Shown: one piece after another, positions 1 through 5,062 of the stretch
Layout: every line of letters starts with the position of its first letter
How positions within the stretch are numbered: position 1 is the stretch's first letter
Assembly (NCBI GenBank): GCA_031267475.1
Contig: JAIRZA010000029.1
Coordinates: 1 to 6,102 of the forward strand
From: Spirochaetaceae bacterium
GTDB lineage: Bacteria; Spirochaetota; Spirochaetia; Treponematales; Breznakiellaceae
Direction of reading: 5' to 3'
DNA length: 6,102 nucleotides
Translations under genes and position numbers: made by a program
Notes under the pieces: generated by a model
Database searches by the model: none
What the model saw: only the letters and a program-made list of their open reading frames with translations
What the model was told of the DNA's origin: nothing

Positions 1-11
1 TAGAGTACAAT

Positions 12-17
12 TATAAA
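12..17 (+). promoter_or_regulatory. Possible -10 element of the thiamine operon promoter
   Basis: TATAAA lies just upstream of the riboswitch core, so transcription would begin near base 24, close to the aptamer's 5' edge. The matching -35 hexamer would fall outside the window, so this rests on one AT-rich hexamer in AT-rich sequence. If the aptamer's P1 helix needs bases from about 16 onward, the true start must lie further upstream. Confidence 0.3.
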
Positions 18-20
18 TAT

Positions 21-108
21 ACAGGGGAGCCGGACGATTTCGGCTGAGAGTAAGCGGCGTAACGCTTTGACCCTATGACCTGATCCGGATAATGCCGGCG
101 TAGGAAGT
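21..108 (+). promoter_or_regulatory. TPP riboswitch (THI element)
   Basis: The aptamer shows the conserved TPP-sensing blocks in order. GGGG (24-27) can pair with CCCT (71-74). The hairpin AGCCG/CGGCT (28-32 with 41-45) leads into the diagnostic CTGAGAG (44-50). An optional stem AAGCG/CGCTT follows (52-56 with 63-67). Then come GACCC (69-73), ACCTGAT (78-84), the hairpin CCGG-ATAATG-CCGG (85-98) and GCGTAGGAAG (98-107). This class binds thiamine pyrophosphate through the CTGAGA bulge (pyrimidine side) and the GATAATGCC region (pyrophosphate side). It sits upstream of a thiamine-type ABC transporter, which fits its known regulon. A terminator 25 bases downstream suggests control by premature transcription termination. 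P1 is weak and U-rich (roughly 15-22 with 107-114). Confidence 0.95.
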
Positions 109-131
109 TTTTTTGCAAAGCAGAAATTGAC

Positions 132-166
132 AACCTTCGCGGAATTTTCCGCGAAGGTTTTTTTTT
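132..166 (+). terminator. Intrinsic terminator of the riboswitch leader
   Basis: CCTTCGCGG (134-142) and CCGCGAAGG (149-157) form a perfect 9-bp stem, extendable by two A-T pairs at its base, with a 6-base AATTTT loop. A run of nine T (158-166) follows immediately. This is a textbook rho-independent terminator between aptamer and first gene, so it is best read as the expression platform: TPP-bound RNA terminates here and free aptamer allows read-through. The left arm can alternatively pair with aptamer bases 98-104, giving a possible antiterminator. Confidence 0.88.
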
Positions 167-204
167 ACGGTTTCGCCGCTAATACACCAATTTAAGGAGA
201 CGAT

Positions 205-534
205 ATGAAAAGACCGGAGGCAAGCATTGCCATTCAAGCGCTTCCCCGCGTAATCGAAGATGCTGCCGGCAATAATCCAGATAAAGAGATGCTGCGCGTC
301 ATAGACGCGGTTATCGCGTACATAAAAGGACGCGGCCTGCCGTATTTCGTGGGACCCTTCGAAACAACAATCGAAGGAGACCCGGACGACTTATGGGAAA
401 TAGCGCGGGAATGTCAAAAAATCTGCATACAGGAAGGCGCAAAATCAGTTTCACTGTATATAAAATTCGTGTACAGCCCAACAGAAGGAACACTAAGCAT
501 TGAAGAAAAGACAAGCAAATACCATACACTATAA
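205..534 (+). CDS. MTH1187/YkoF-type thiamine-binding protein
   Basis: This 109-residue cytosolic protein resembles the MTH1187/DUF77 family (thiamine-binding domain, related to YkoF). Supporting features are the short ferredoxin-like length, an early S-I-A-I-Q strand (7-11), a helix around 27-42, and the family block GLPYFVGPFETTIEGD (44-59) with T-I-E-G-D. A second helix and strand follow, then a C-terminal EEKTSKY. Family members bind thiamine or its pyrimidine; some occur as separate proteins beside thiamine transporters. The ATG is well placed behind TAAGGAG (193-199). It is the first gene after the TPP riboswitch and overlaps the permease by 35 bp, so it belongs to the transport operon. 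Its exact job (ligand buffer, sensor or transporter accessory) is not settled by sequence. Confidence 0.85.
   Translation: MKRPEASIAIQALPRVIEDAAGNNPDKEMLRVIDAVIAYIKGRGLPYFVGPFETTIEGDPDDLWEIARECQKICIQEGAKSVSLYIKFVYSPTEGTLSIEEKTSKYHTL
485..490 (+). promoter_or_regulatory. Shine-Dalgarno site deciding the TTG start of the permease
   Basis: AAGGAA lies inside the end of the upstream gene, 9 bases before the TTG at 500. No ATG or GTG in that frame precedes the first membrane segment, so this site supports TTG initiation and a 35-bp overlap with the preceding gene. Confidence 0.6.
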
Positions 535-1279
535 CGCCGCGCCCCTTGCCGCGCTCGCCGCTCTTGTTTTAGTTTGGCAACTGTTGTGCGTCATAAAAAT
601 CGCGCCGCCGTATATGCTGCCTTCGCCGGAAAAAGTATGCGCCGCCTTCATACATGATTTTCCGCTGCTAATGCTGCATCTGCGCTATACTCTTTTTGAG
701 GCGGGACTGGGGCTGGCCTTAGCCATTATCGCGTCATTCACACTGGCGCTGTTAATGGATGTAAACACCTGTGTCAAAAAGGCGCTCAACCCGCTGCTGT
801 TGTTGACGCAGACACTGCCGGTTATCGCGATTGCGCCCCTGTTAGTATTGTGGCTTGGCTACGGCTCCGCCCCAAAAACGGCGCTGGTGTTCATCACCTG
901 TTTTTTCCCCGTTACCGTCTCGCTCGTTTCCGGCTTTGCCCAGTCAGACATAGAAGCCGCGCGTTTATTACGCTCTATGGGGGCATCCCGTGTTCAAATA
1001 TACCGGTTCTTGAAAATCCCGCAGGCGCTCCCCTCTTTTTTTGCGGGACTGCGGATTTCAGCGTCTTACGCGATAGCGGGCGCGGTAGTCGCCGAATGGC
1101 TTGGCGGAGACGGCGGGCTGGGAGTGTATATGATTCGGGTTCGCAAGTCATACTCTTTTGACAAAATGTTCGCGGGCATATTACTCACAGCGCTTGTCAG
1201 CTTTGCGCTGCTTAAAATGATGGAACTTCTGGAATGGTACGCCGTTCCATGGAGGCGTAATTCCGTAATATCAGCTTAA
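500..1279 (+). CDS. thiX: ABC transporter permease, ThiX/SsuC-type
   Basis: This 259-residue inner-membrane protein is the channel subunit of the thiamine-type importer. It has about six hydrophobic segments (roughly 15-33, 64-86, 99-120, 126-146, 183-200, 222-243). The cytoplasmic EAA loop at 152-178 (E-A-A-R-L-L-R-S-M-G-A ... P-Q-A-L-P) is the hallmark of BPD-type permeases and docks on the ATPase. PYMLPSPEKV near 38-47 is typical of the nitrate/sulfonate/taurine/HMP permease group. Length is normal for the family. Initiation is at TTG with AAGGAA upstream, overlapping the previous gene by 35 bp, which suggests translational coupling. Substrate assignment comes from the riboswitch and the ThiY-like partner; the permease alone could not separate thiamine/HMP from sulfonates. 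Confidence 0.85.
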   Translation: MKKRQANTIHYNAAPLAALAALVLVWQLLCVIKIAPPYMLPSPEKVCAAFIHDFPLLMLHLRYTLFEAGLGLALAIIASFTLALLMDVNTCVKKALNPLLLLTQTLPVIAIAPLLVLWLGYGSAPKTALVFITCFFPVTVSLVSGFAQSDIEAARLLRSMGASRVQIYRFLKIPQALPSFFAGLRISASYAIAGAVVAEWLGGDGGLGVYMIRVRKSYSFDKMFAGILLTALVSFALLKMMELLEWYAVPWRRNSVISA

Positions 1280-1340
1280 AAACAGCAGGATGCGCGCAAA
1301 ATAAAGCAGCCGCATTGAGGCGTGTTTTACAAACCCAATA

Positions 1341-1347
1341 TAAGGAG
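1341..1347 (+). promoter_or_regulatory. Shine-Dalgarno site deciding the ThiY start
   Basis: TAAGGAG lies 7 bases before the ATG at 1355. The same frame is open back to a GTG at 1322, but that has no comparable site and would put a non-signal extension before the signal peptide. The ATG at 1355 is therefore preferred. Confidence 0.8.
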
Positions 1348-1354
1348 AAATCTT

Positions 1355-2386
1355 ATGAATATGAAAATGCGTAAATTAACTCGAACCCTGTTTTGCCTAA
1401 CCGCCGCGATTGCGCTTGCAAACACCGGATGTGAACGCAAACACGCACCCGCGCCGGCAAAAGCCGCTGCGTCTAACGGCGCAAAAATGGAGAACGCGCG
1501 TGTAGCGCTGGATTGGACCCCGAATACAAACCATACCGGTTTGTACGCGGCTTTGGAAAACGGCTATTTTTCTGAAGCTGGTTTTATAGTAACTATAATA
1601 CAGCCGCCGGAAGACGGGGCATTGCTTTTGACAGCCGCGGGCAAGGCGGAATACGCCTTTGACTTTCAAGAGTCGCTGGGGCCGGCGATTGCGCGAAAGA
1701 CGGACGCGCTGCCTGTAGTCGCGGTGGCGGCGATTATAAATCATAACACAAGCGGGATAATGTCCCTTGCCGCGTCCGGGATCAAAAGACCTCGCGATTT
1801 GGCGGGAAAGCGCTTTGCCTCGTGGGGAACGCCGCTTGTTACGGCAATAATCCGCGACATAGTTGAAGAAGACGGCGGGAATTTCGGGGCTGTACGGATG
1901 ATTCCGAATAACGCGACTGACGCGATTTCCGCGTTGCAAACCGATATTGACGCGATATGGATATATTACGCATGGGATGGAATGAAAGCCCGCCTTTCCA
2001 ATATCGATATAAACTATATCGATATTGGCGCGGTAAACCCCGTATTTGATTTTTACACGCCGGTTCTGGTAACAAACGCGGACTATGCGGCGGCAAACGG
2101 CGATTCAGTGAAAAGATTCATGGCGGCCTTGTCGAAAGGCTATCGTTACGCGATAGATAATCCGCAACAAGCGGCTGACGCGCTTTTAAGACACGCGCCG
2201 GAACTAGATCGCGATTTAGTGTATAAAAGTCAGGAATATTTGGCGGAACGCTATCAAGCGGAAGCTCCGCGCTGGGGCGAAATCGACGAAGGACGCTGGG
2301 GAGCGTTTTATCGCTGGATGTATGAAAAAGGATTGCTGGAAACAGACATTGGCGCAGCCGGTTTTACCAACAAATTCCTGCCGTGA
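1355..2386 (+). CDS. thiY: ThiY/NMT1-type thiamine-precursor-binding lipoprotein
   Basis: This 343-residue substrate-binding protein captures HMP-type pyrimidine or thiamine outside the inner membrane and delivers it to the permease. A basic start (K-M-R-K) and hydrophobic stretch (about 11-22) end at Cys26, a likely lipidation site, although N-T-G-C is a poor lipobox. A linker follows, then the NMT1/THI5-like fold opening with V-A-L-D-W-T-P-N-T-N-H-T-G (50-62). Other family blocks are F-D-F-Q-E-S near residue 108, N-H-N-T-S-G-I-M-S, R-D-L-A-G-K-R-F, the D-A-I-W-I-Y-Y-A-W segment, F-Y-T-P-V-L-V-T-N, and the A-L-S-K-G-Y-R-Y-A-I region. It follows the permease by 75 bp and overlaps the ATPase by 4 bp (GTGA). 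Natural ligand is inferred from family and riboswitch. A perfect 14-bp inverted repeat lies inside the gene. Confidence 0.88.
   Translation: MNMKMRKLTRTLFCLTAAIALANTGCERKHAPAPAKAAASNGAKMENARVALDWTPNTNHTGLYAALENGYFSEAGFIVTIIQPPEDGALLLTAAGKAEYAFDFQESLGPAIARKTDALPVVAVAAIINHNTSGIMSLAASGIKRPRDLAGKRFASWGTPLVTAIIRDIVEEDGGNFGAVRMIPNNATDAISALQTDIDAIWIYYAWDGMKARLSNIDINYIDIGAVNPVFDFYTPVLVTNADYAAANGDSVKRFMAALSKGYRYAIDNPQQAADALLRHAPELDRDLVYKSQEYLAERYQAEAPRWGEIDEGRWGAFYRWMYEKGLLETDIGAAGFTNKFLP
1998..2028 (+). repeat. Perfect 14-bp inverted repeat within thiY
   Basis: The left arm (1998-2011, CCAATATCGATATA) and the right arm (2015-2028, TATATCGATATTGG) are exact reverse complements around a 3-base AAC spacer. 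It encodes the I-D-I-N-Y-I-D-I stretch around residues 215-225. Each arm also contains the small palindrome ATATCGATAT, so both hairpin and cruciform-like pairings are possible. No T-run follows, so it is not a normal terminator. Confidence 0.85.
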
Positions 2387-3150
2387 TTTCCGGCGAAAAA
2401 GACAGCCCCCCGCAGTTTTTTTCCTGCCATTCGCTGAAAAAAAGTTACGGCGAAAAGCCTGTGATAGCGGATGTCAGCATAGAACTGCCAGCCGGGGCCT
2501 TTGTTTCGTTAATCGGGAAGTCGGGCGTTGGCAAGACTACGCTTTTTCGCCTGTTGTCCGGCGTGGAAACGCCGGACAGCGGGGAGGTTTTTTTGAACGG
2601 CAAGGCGATAAGCGGACGCGCCGGATTTACCGCTTATATGCCGCAAAAAGATTTACTGCTCGAACATCTTTCCGTGCTGGATAACATAGCGCTGCCGTTG
2701 CTGATAAAAAAACAGAATCGCAAGAAAGCCCGCGCTTATGTCCATTCGTTTTTGGGCGAGTTCGGGCTTGCCGCGTATGAAAACAGCTATCCTCATGAAC
2801 TTTCCGGCGGTATGCGCCAGAAAGCGTCCCTGTTGCGCGTCTGTATGCAGGGTAATACAGTTGTCCTTCTTGACGAGCCGTTTTCCGCGCTGGATGCGAT
2901 TAGCAGAACAAAAATACACGAATGGTACGAAAACTTAGCGCGGGCGTTTTCTCTTTCTACATTTTGTATAACGCACGATATTGAAGAGGCGCTTAAACTT
3001 TCAGACCGCGTCTATGTAATGCGCGGCAGCCCCGCATCGATAAGGGCGTCTTTCGAACTACCTCAACCGCGCCCGCGCGGCAGGGAGTTTTTTCTTTCCC
3101 TTGAATATCTTGACCTTAAACGGAATCTTTTTGAGGCGCTGGAAGAATAG
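2383..3150 (+). CDS. thiZ: ABC transporter ATPase, ThiZ-type
   Basis: This 255-residue cytoplasmic ATPase powers the importer. All nucleotide-binding elements are present: Walker A G-K-S-G-V-G-K-T (45-52), Q-loop Gln88 in Y-M-P-Q-K-D, signature L-S-G-G-M-R-Q (140-146), Walker B V-V-L-L-D-E-P (160-166), D-loop S-A-L-D (168-171) and switch His198 in I-T-H-D. The segment after the signature reads K-A-S-L-L-R rather than the commoner R-A-A-L-A-R. Length is normal for nitrate/sulfonate/thiamine-type ATPases. The GTG start overlaps the thiY stop as GTGA, with no clear Shine-Dalgarno site, so translation probably depends on reinitiation after thiY. Substrate assignment is from context. It is the last gene before a convergent gap. 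Confidence 0.9.
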   Translation: MISGEKDSPPQFFSCHSLKKSYGEKPVIADVSIELPAGAFVSLIGKSGVGKTTLFRLLSGVETPDSGEVFLNGKAISGRAGFTAYMPQKDLLLEHLSVLDNIALPLLIKKQNRKKARAYVHSFLGEFGLAAYENSYPHELSGGMRQKASLLRVCMQGNTVVLLDEPFSALDAISRTKIHEWYENLARAFSLSTFCITHDIEEALKLSDRVYVMRGSPASIRASFELPQPRPRGREFFLSLEYLDLKRNLFEALEE

Positions 3151-3155
3151 GCGTG

Positions 3156-3180
3156 TTTAATAACACAGCGTATTATTAAA
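3156..3180. repeat. AT-rich inverted repeat after thiZ
   Basis: TTTAATAA (3156-3163) and TTATTAAA (3173-3180) are exact reverse complements around a 9-base spacer. It begins 6 bases after the thiZ stop in the gap between convergent genes. The all A/T stem is weak, and an overlapping alternative hairpin (GTGTT 3153-3157 with AACAC 3162-3166) exists. It may contribute to transcription termination but lacks a GC stem. Confidence 0.5.
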
Positions 3181-3222
3181 TGCAAGTTTTGCATTGCAAA
3201 ATTTGCACTGCAAAATTTGCAC
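3181..3222. repeat. Three tandem 14-bp palindromic units
   Basis: The stretch divides exactly into TGCAAGTTTTGCAT (3181-3194) and two identical copies of TGCAAAATTTGCAC (3195-3208, 3209-3222). Each unit is itself a near-palindrome: TGCAAA-A-TTTGCA in copies 2 and 3, TGCAA-GTT-TTGCA in copy 1. The array lies in the 103-bp gap between thiZ and the convergent acetyltransferase gene. It could fold into alternative hairpins serving as a two-way terminator, or be a site for a DNA-binding protein; the sequence does not decide. It is too short and spacerless for a CRISPR array. Confidence 0.85.
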
Positions 3223-3253
3223 GGTTTCTTCTATTAATCAAATAGTTAAACAG

Positions 3254-3901
3254 CTATCGGGCAAATACAATTTCTTTAATTTTTTTCTTTACATTTTCTA
3301 TGTTGTTGTCATGCAGCAGTGGTATCAGTTTATTTATTTCCTCAATAGGCAAATCCCACCATTTCAATTTTAACAGTAATTCGATTAATTCTTCGTCAAA
3401 TCTTTTTCGGATAATTTTTGCGGGATTTCCGGCTGCTATTGTATAGGGTTCTATATCACTTCCTACCACGCTTTTTGTTCCGATTATCGCCCCGTCTCCT
3501 ATTTTTACTCCGGGCAGTATGGTAACATTTTGACCTATCCATACATCGTTTCCAATAACGGTGTCCCCTTTCAACGGCATTTTATCCAGCGAAGGCGCGG
3601 TTTCATTCCACTTTTCAAAAATATAAAATGGAAAAGTTGAAACGCAGGACATTTGATGATTCGCGCCGTTCATTATGAATTCGACACCGGAGGCTATTTG
3701 GCAGAATTTTCCAATAATTAATTTATCATCATAAAATTCATAAAAATGAGTAACATGATTTTCAAAATCAACATCGCTAAAATATGTAAAATCGCCGGCT
3801 ATTATATTTTTATTTTTAATTGTAGGCTTTACATACGTTACAGTATTTATATTAGGCACGGGGAATACAACATCAGGATCAGGCAGTGTACGGTTTTTCA
3901 T
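3254..3901 (-). CDS. Vat/CatB-type hexapeptide-repeat acetyltransferase
   Basis: This 215-residue cytoplasmic enzyme belongs to the xenobiotic acetyltransferase group with a left-handed beta-helix, which moves acetyl from acetyl-CoA to a hydroxyl. Numbering from the ATG at 3901, I-G-K-F-C lies near 63-67, the catalytic-His block F-I-M-N-G-A-N-H ends at His82, then K-G-D-T-V-I-G-N-D-V-W-I-G (about 111-123), P-G-V-K-I-G-D-G-A-I (about 130-139) and A-G-N-P-A (about 157-161). K-L-K-W-W near 178-182 is typical. The N-G-A-N-H form is closer to streptogramin A acetyltransferases (Vat) than to CatB, but many chromosomal relatives have unknown substrates, so drug resistance is not established. Composition is clearly AT-richer than the flanking genes (3361-3420 has 14 G/C of 60 by hand count), suggesting acquisition. 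An in-frame TTG at 3913 is a worse start because it overlaps the Shine-Dalgarno site. Confidence 0.9.
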   Translation of the reverse strand: MKNRTLPDPDVVFPVPNINTVTYVKPTIKNKNIIAGDFTYFSDVDFENHVTHFYEFYDDKLIIGKFCQIASGVEFIMNGANHQMSCVSTFPFYIFEKWNETAPSLDKMPLKGDTVIGNDVWIGQNVTILPGVKIGDGAIIGTKSVVGSDIEPYTIAAGNPAKIIRKRFDEELIELLLKLKWWDLPIEEINKLIPLLHDNNIENVKKKIKEIVFAR

Positions 3902-3906
3902 TGTCG

Positions 3907-3911
3907 CCTCC
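3907..3911 (-). promoter_or_regulatory. Shine-Dalgarno site of the acetyltransferase gene
   Basis: On the minus strand GGAGG precedes the ATG at 3901 by 5 bases. This strong site fixes that ATG as the start. Confidence 0.8.
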
Positions 3912-3917
3912 AAATAC

Positions 3918-3947
3918 TTTTTAGCATTTTACCCATATAATTGTCAA
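3918..3947 (-). promoter_or_regulatory. Possible promoter of the acetyltransferase gene
   Basis: On the minus strand a perfect TTGACA (3947-3942) is followed after 18 bases by TAAAAA (3923-3918), a poor -10. Transcription would start around 3911, leaving almost no leader before the Shine-Dalgarno site. That makes the pairing doubtful; a different -10 or start is possible. Confidence 0.35.
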
Positions 3948-3959
3948 TGAACTTGCTAC

Positions 3960-3988
3960 TTGCCAATGCGTTAAACCCCTTGTATACT
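3960..3988 (+). promoter_or_regulatory. Sigma-70-type promoter of rsmI
   Basis: TTGCCA (3960-3965) and TATACT (3983-3988) are separated by the ideal 17 bp, each matching the consensus at four or five of six positions. Transcription would start around 3994-3996, leaving a leader of about 10 bases before the ATG at 4006. No Shine-Dalgarno site is seen in that leader. Confidence 0.65.
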
Positions 3989-4005
3989 TAATATTCTATA
4001 GAAAT

Positions 4006-4683
4006 ATGTCAACGTTATATATTGTCGCAAGCCCTATTGGTAATTTACAGGATATAAGCCTGCGGGCGCTGGAAGTGCTTAAAAACGTTTCCATCATAGC
4101 CTGTGAAGACACAAGGCACAGCCTTAAGCTATTGACTCACTTTGAGATAAGAGCTAGGCTTATGTCTTGTAGAGCGGCTAATGAACGAAAGGCTGCGGAG
4201 AAACTTGTCGGGGAACTTGATGACGGGCGGGACGCGGCTTATTTAAGCGATGCGGGAAGTCCGTGTTTAAGCGACCCCGGTGCTGTGCTGGCGCGGACAG
4301 TCGCGGGGGCGGGGCATAAAGTTATTCCTGTACCGGGACCTTCGGCTTTTGCAAGCCTTGTTAGTGTGGCGGGTGGAGCGGATAGGACGTTTATATTTGA
4401 AGGTTTTTTGTCGCCCAAGGGCGGCAGGCGGCGTTCGCGTCTGAAAGAACTTTTGGATGAAGGCGCGGCTTTCGTTCTATACGAATCGCCATTCAGAATC
4501 CTAAAACTTTTGACGGATTTGCTTGAATTTGACAGCGGGCGTTATATTTGCATAGGCCGGGAGATGACAAAAATACACGAAGAATACTTAAGGGGTTCTG
4601 TTGTTGATGTTTTATCTGAATTGGAAAAGCGTTCAGAGCAGAAAGGGGAATTTTCGGTGTTCGTTTCGGGGCGAAAGGCGTAG
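4006..4683 (+). CDS. rsmI: 16S rRNA (cytidine-1402 2'-O)-methyltransferase RsmI, short form
   Basis: RsmI uses S-adenosylmethionine to 2'-O-methylate C1402 of 16S rRNA in the ribosomal P site. The 225-residue product carries the tetrapyrrole-methylase-like fold with family blocks in order: L-Y-I-V-A-S-P-I-G-N-L-Q-D-I-S (4-18), A-C-E-D-T-R (32-37), Y-L-S-D-A-G-S-P (79-86) with S-D-P-G (89-92), P-V-P-G-P-S-A (108-114), F-E-G-F-L-S-P-K-G (131-139), Y-E-S-P-F-R (159-164) and R-E-M-T-K-I-H-E-E (185-193). The protein ends right after the final catalytic-domain strand (G-E-F-S-V-F-V-S-G-R-K-A), so it lacks the C-terminal extension of about 50-60 residues found in the E. coli enzyme. The start agrees with the family N-terminus despite lacking a Shine-Dalgarno site. 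It is divergent from the acetyltransferase gene and 59 bp before flgM. Confidence 0.93.
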   Translation: MSTLYIVASPIGNLQDISLRALEVLKNVSIIACEDTRHSLKLLTHFEIRARLMSCRAANERKAAEKLVGELDDGRDAAYLSDAGSPCLSDPGAVLARTVAGAGHKVIPVPGPSAFASLVSVAGGADRTFIFEGFLSPKGGRRRSRLKELLDEGAAFVLYESPFRILKLLTDLLEFDSGRYICIGREMTKIHEEYLRGSVVDVLSELEKRSEQKGEFSVFVSGRKA

Positions 4684-4694
4684 CCTTATTTAAT

Positions 4695-4721
4695 TTAATA
4701 ATTGTTGGTTTGTGCCGATAA
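4695..4721 (+). promoter_or_regulatory. Sigma-28 (FliA/WhiG-type) flagellar promoter of flgM
   Basis: GCCGATAA (4714-4721) is an exact match to the sigma-28 -10 consensus, and TTAA (4695-4698) matches the TAAA -35 core at three of four positions with the canonical 15-bp spacing. It lies directly before flgM, the expected place for feedback control of the anti-sigma factor by its own sigma factor. Initiation would fall near 4728, giving a very short leader. Confidence 0.8.
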
Positions 4722-4728
4722 TTGATTT

Positions 4729-4736
4729 AGGTAGGA
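4729..4736 (+). promoter_or_regulatory. Ribosome binding site of flgM
   Basis: AGGTAGGA contains two short Shine-Dalgarno-like cores, the closer ending 6 bases before the ATG at 4743. An ATG at 4736 is in a different frame, so 4743 is the start. Confidence 0.6.
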
Positions 4737-4742
4737 TGTTGT

Positions 4743-5060
4743 ATGACAATCGGAAGGACAGGTCCAATAGAACCAAGCCGGCCCATTAACGAAAGTGGAA
4801 AAGGCGCTCTGGCTGGTAAGATTGCCAAAAACGATGATACGGTTGATATTTCAACTGAAGCGTATAAAAAAGCAGATTGGCTTAGCGCCGTAGAGATTGT
4901 TTCCGCCGCCCCTGCCCCCGGTATACGCGCAGACCGTGTCGCGGAACTTAAAGCTAAAATAAACGACCCTGCCTATATCACGGAAGCCTTATTGAGAGGC
5001 ACCGCTGATAAGATAATTGATGTTTTGTGGCCTTCCGGCGGTGATAAGCTTAAATTTTAA
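4743..5060 (+). CDS. flgM: Negative regulator of flagellin synthesis FlgM (anti-sigma-28)
   Basis: This 105-residue protein matches the small FlgM family, which binds the flagellar sigma factor and holds late flagellar genes off until the hook-basal body is complete. The N-terminus (M-T-I-G-R-T-G-P) and a polar, probably disordered first 35 residues are typical. The C-terminal sigma-binding helices are recognisable: V-D-I-S-T-E-A (34-40), then I-R-A-D-R-V-A-E-L-K-A-K-I-N-D-P-A-Y (61-78) and the final T-A-D-K-I-I-D-V-L-W (87-96). Length is normal. The sigma-28-type promoter just upstream independently supports the assignment. truB starts 2 bp after the stop, so the two are probably co-transcribed. 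Other flagellar genes are not visible here. A partner sigma-28 gene should exist elsewhere in the genome. Confidence 0.87.
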   Translation: MTIGRTGPIEPSRPINESGKGALAGKIAKNDDTVDISTEAYKKADWLSAVEIVSAAPAPGIRADRVAELKAKINDPAYITEALLRGTADKIIDVLWPSGGDKLKF

Positions 5061-5062
5061 TT

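Noticed and set aside
1220..1250. ATGGAAC/GTTCCAT inverted repeat near the end of the permease gene
   Set aside because: Only 7 bp with a 17-base loop in coding sequence; this is expected by chance.
1322..1354. GTG at 1322 as the thiY start
   Set aside because: It would add 11 residues before the signal peptide and has no Shine-Dalgarno site, whereas the ATG at 1355 has TAAGGAG at good spacing.
1584..1598. TTATAGT-A-ACTATAA palindrome inside thiY as an operator
   Set aside because: It is short, lies inside a coding region, and has no promoter beside it.
1397..1939. A 180-codon open frame on the minus strand
   Set aside because: It lies wholly opposite thiY, is rich in Arg and Cys without recognisable motifs, and has no ribosome binding site; it is a by-product of the GC-skewed codons of thiY.
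2322..2684. A 120-codon plus-strand frame across the thiY-thiZ junction
   Set aside because: It overlaps two well-supported genes in another frame and its product is a low-quality basic sequence with no motif.
3181..3222. CRISPR array
   Set aside because: Units are 14 bp and directly abutting, with no unique spacers and no cas genes nearby.
3902..3913. TTG at 3913 as the acetyltransferase start
   Set aside because: The codon immediately precedes and overlaps the GGAGG that serves the ATG at 3901, so it cannot sensibly use that site.
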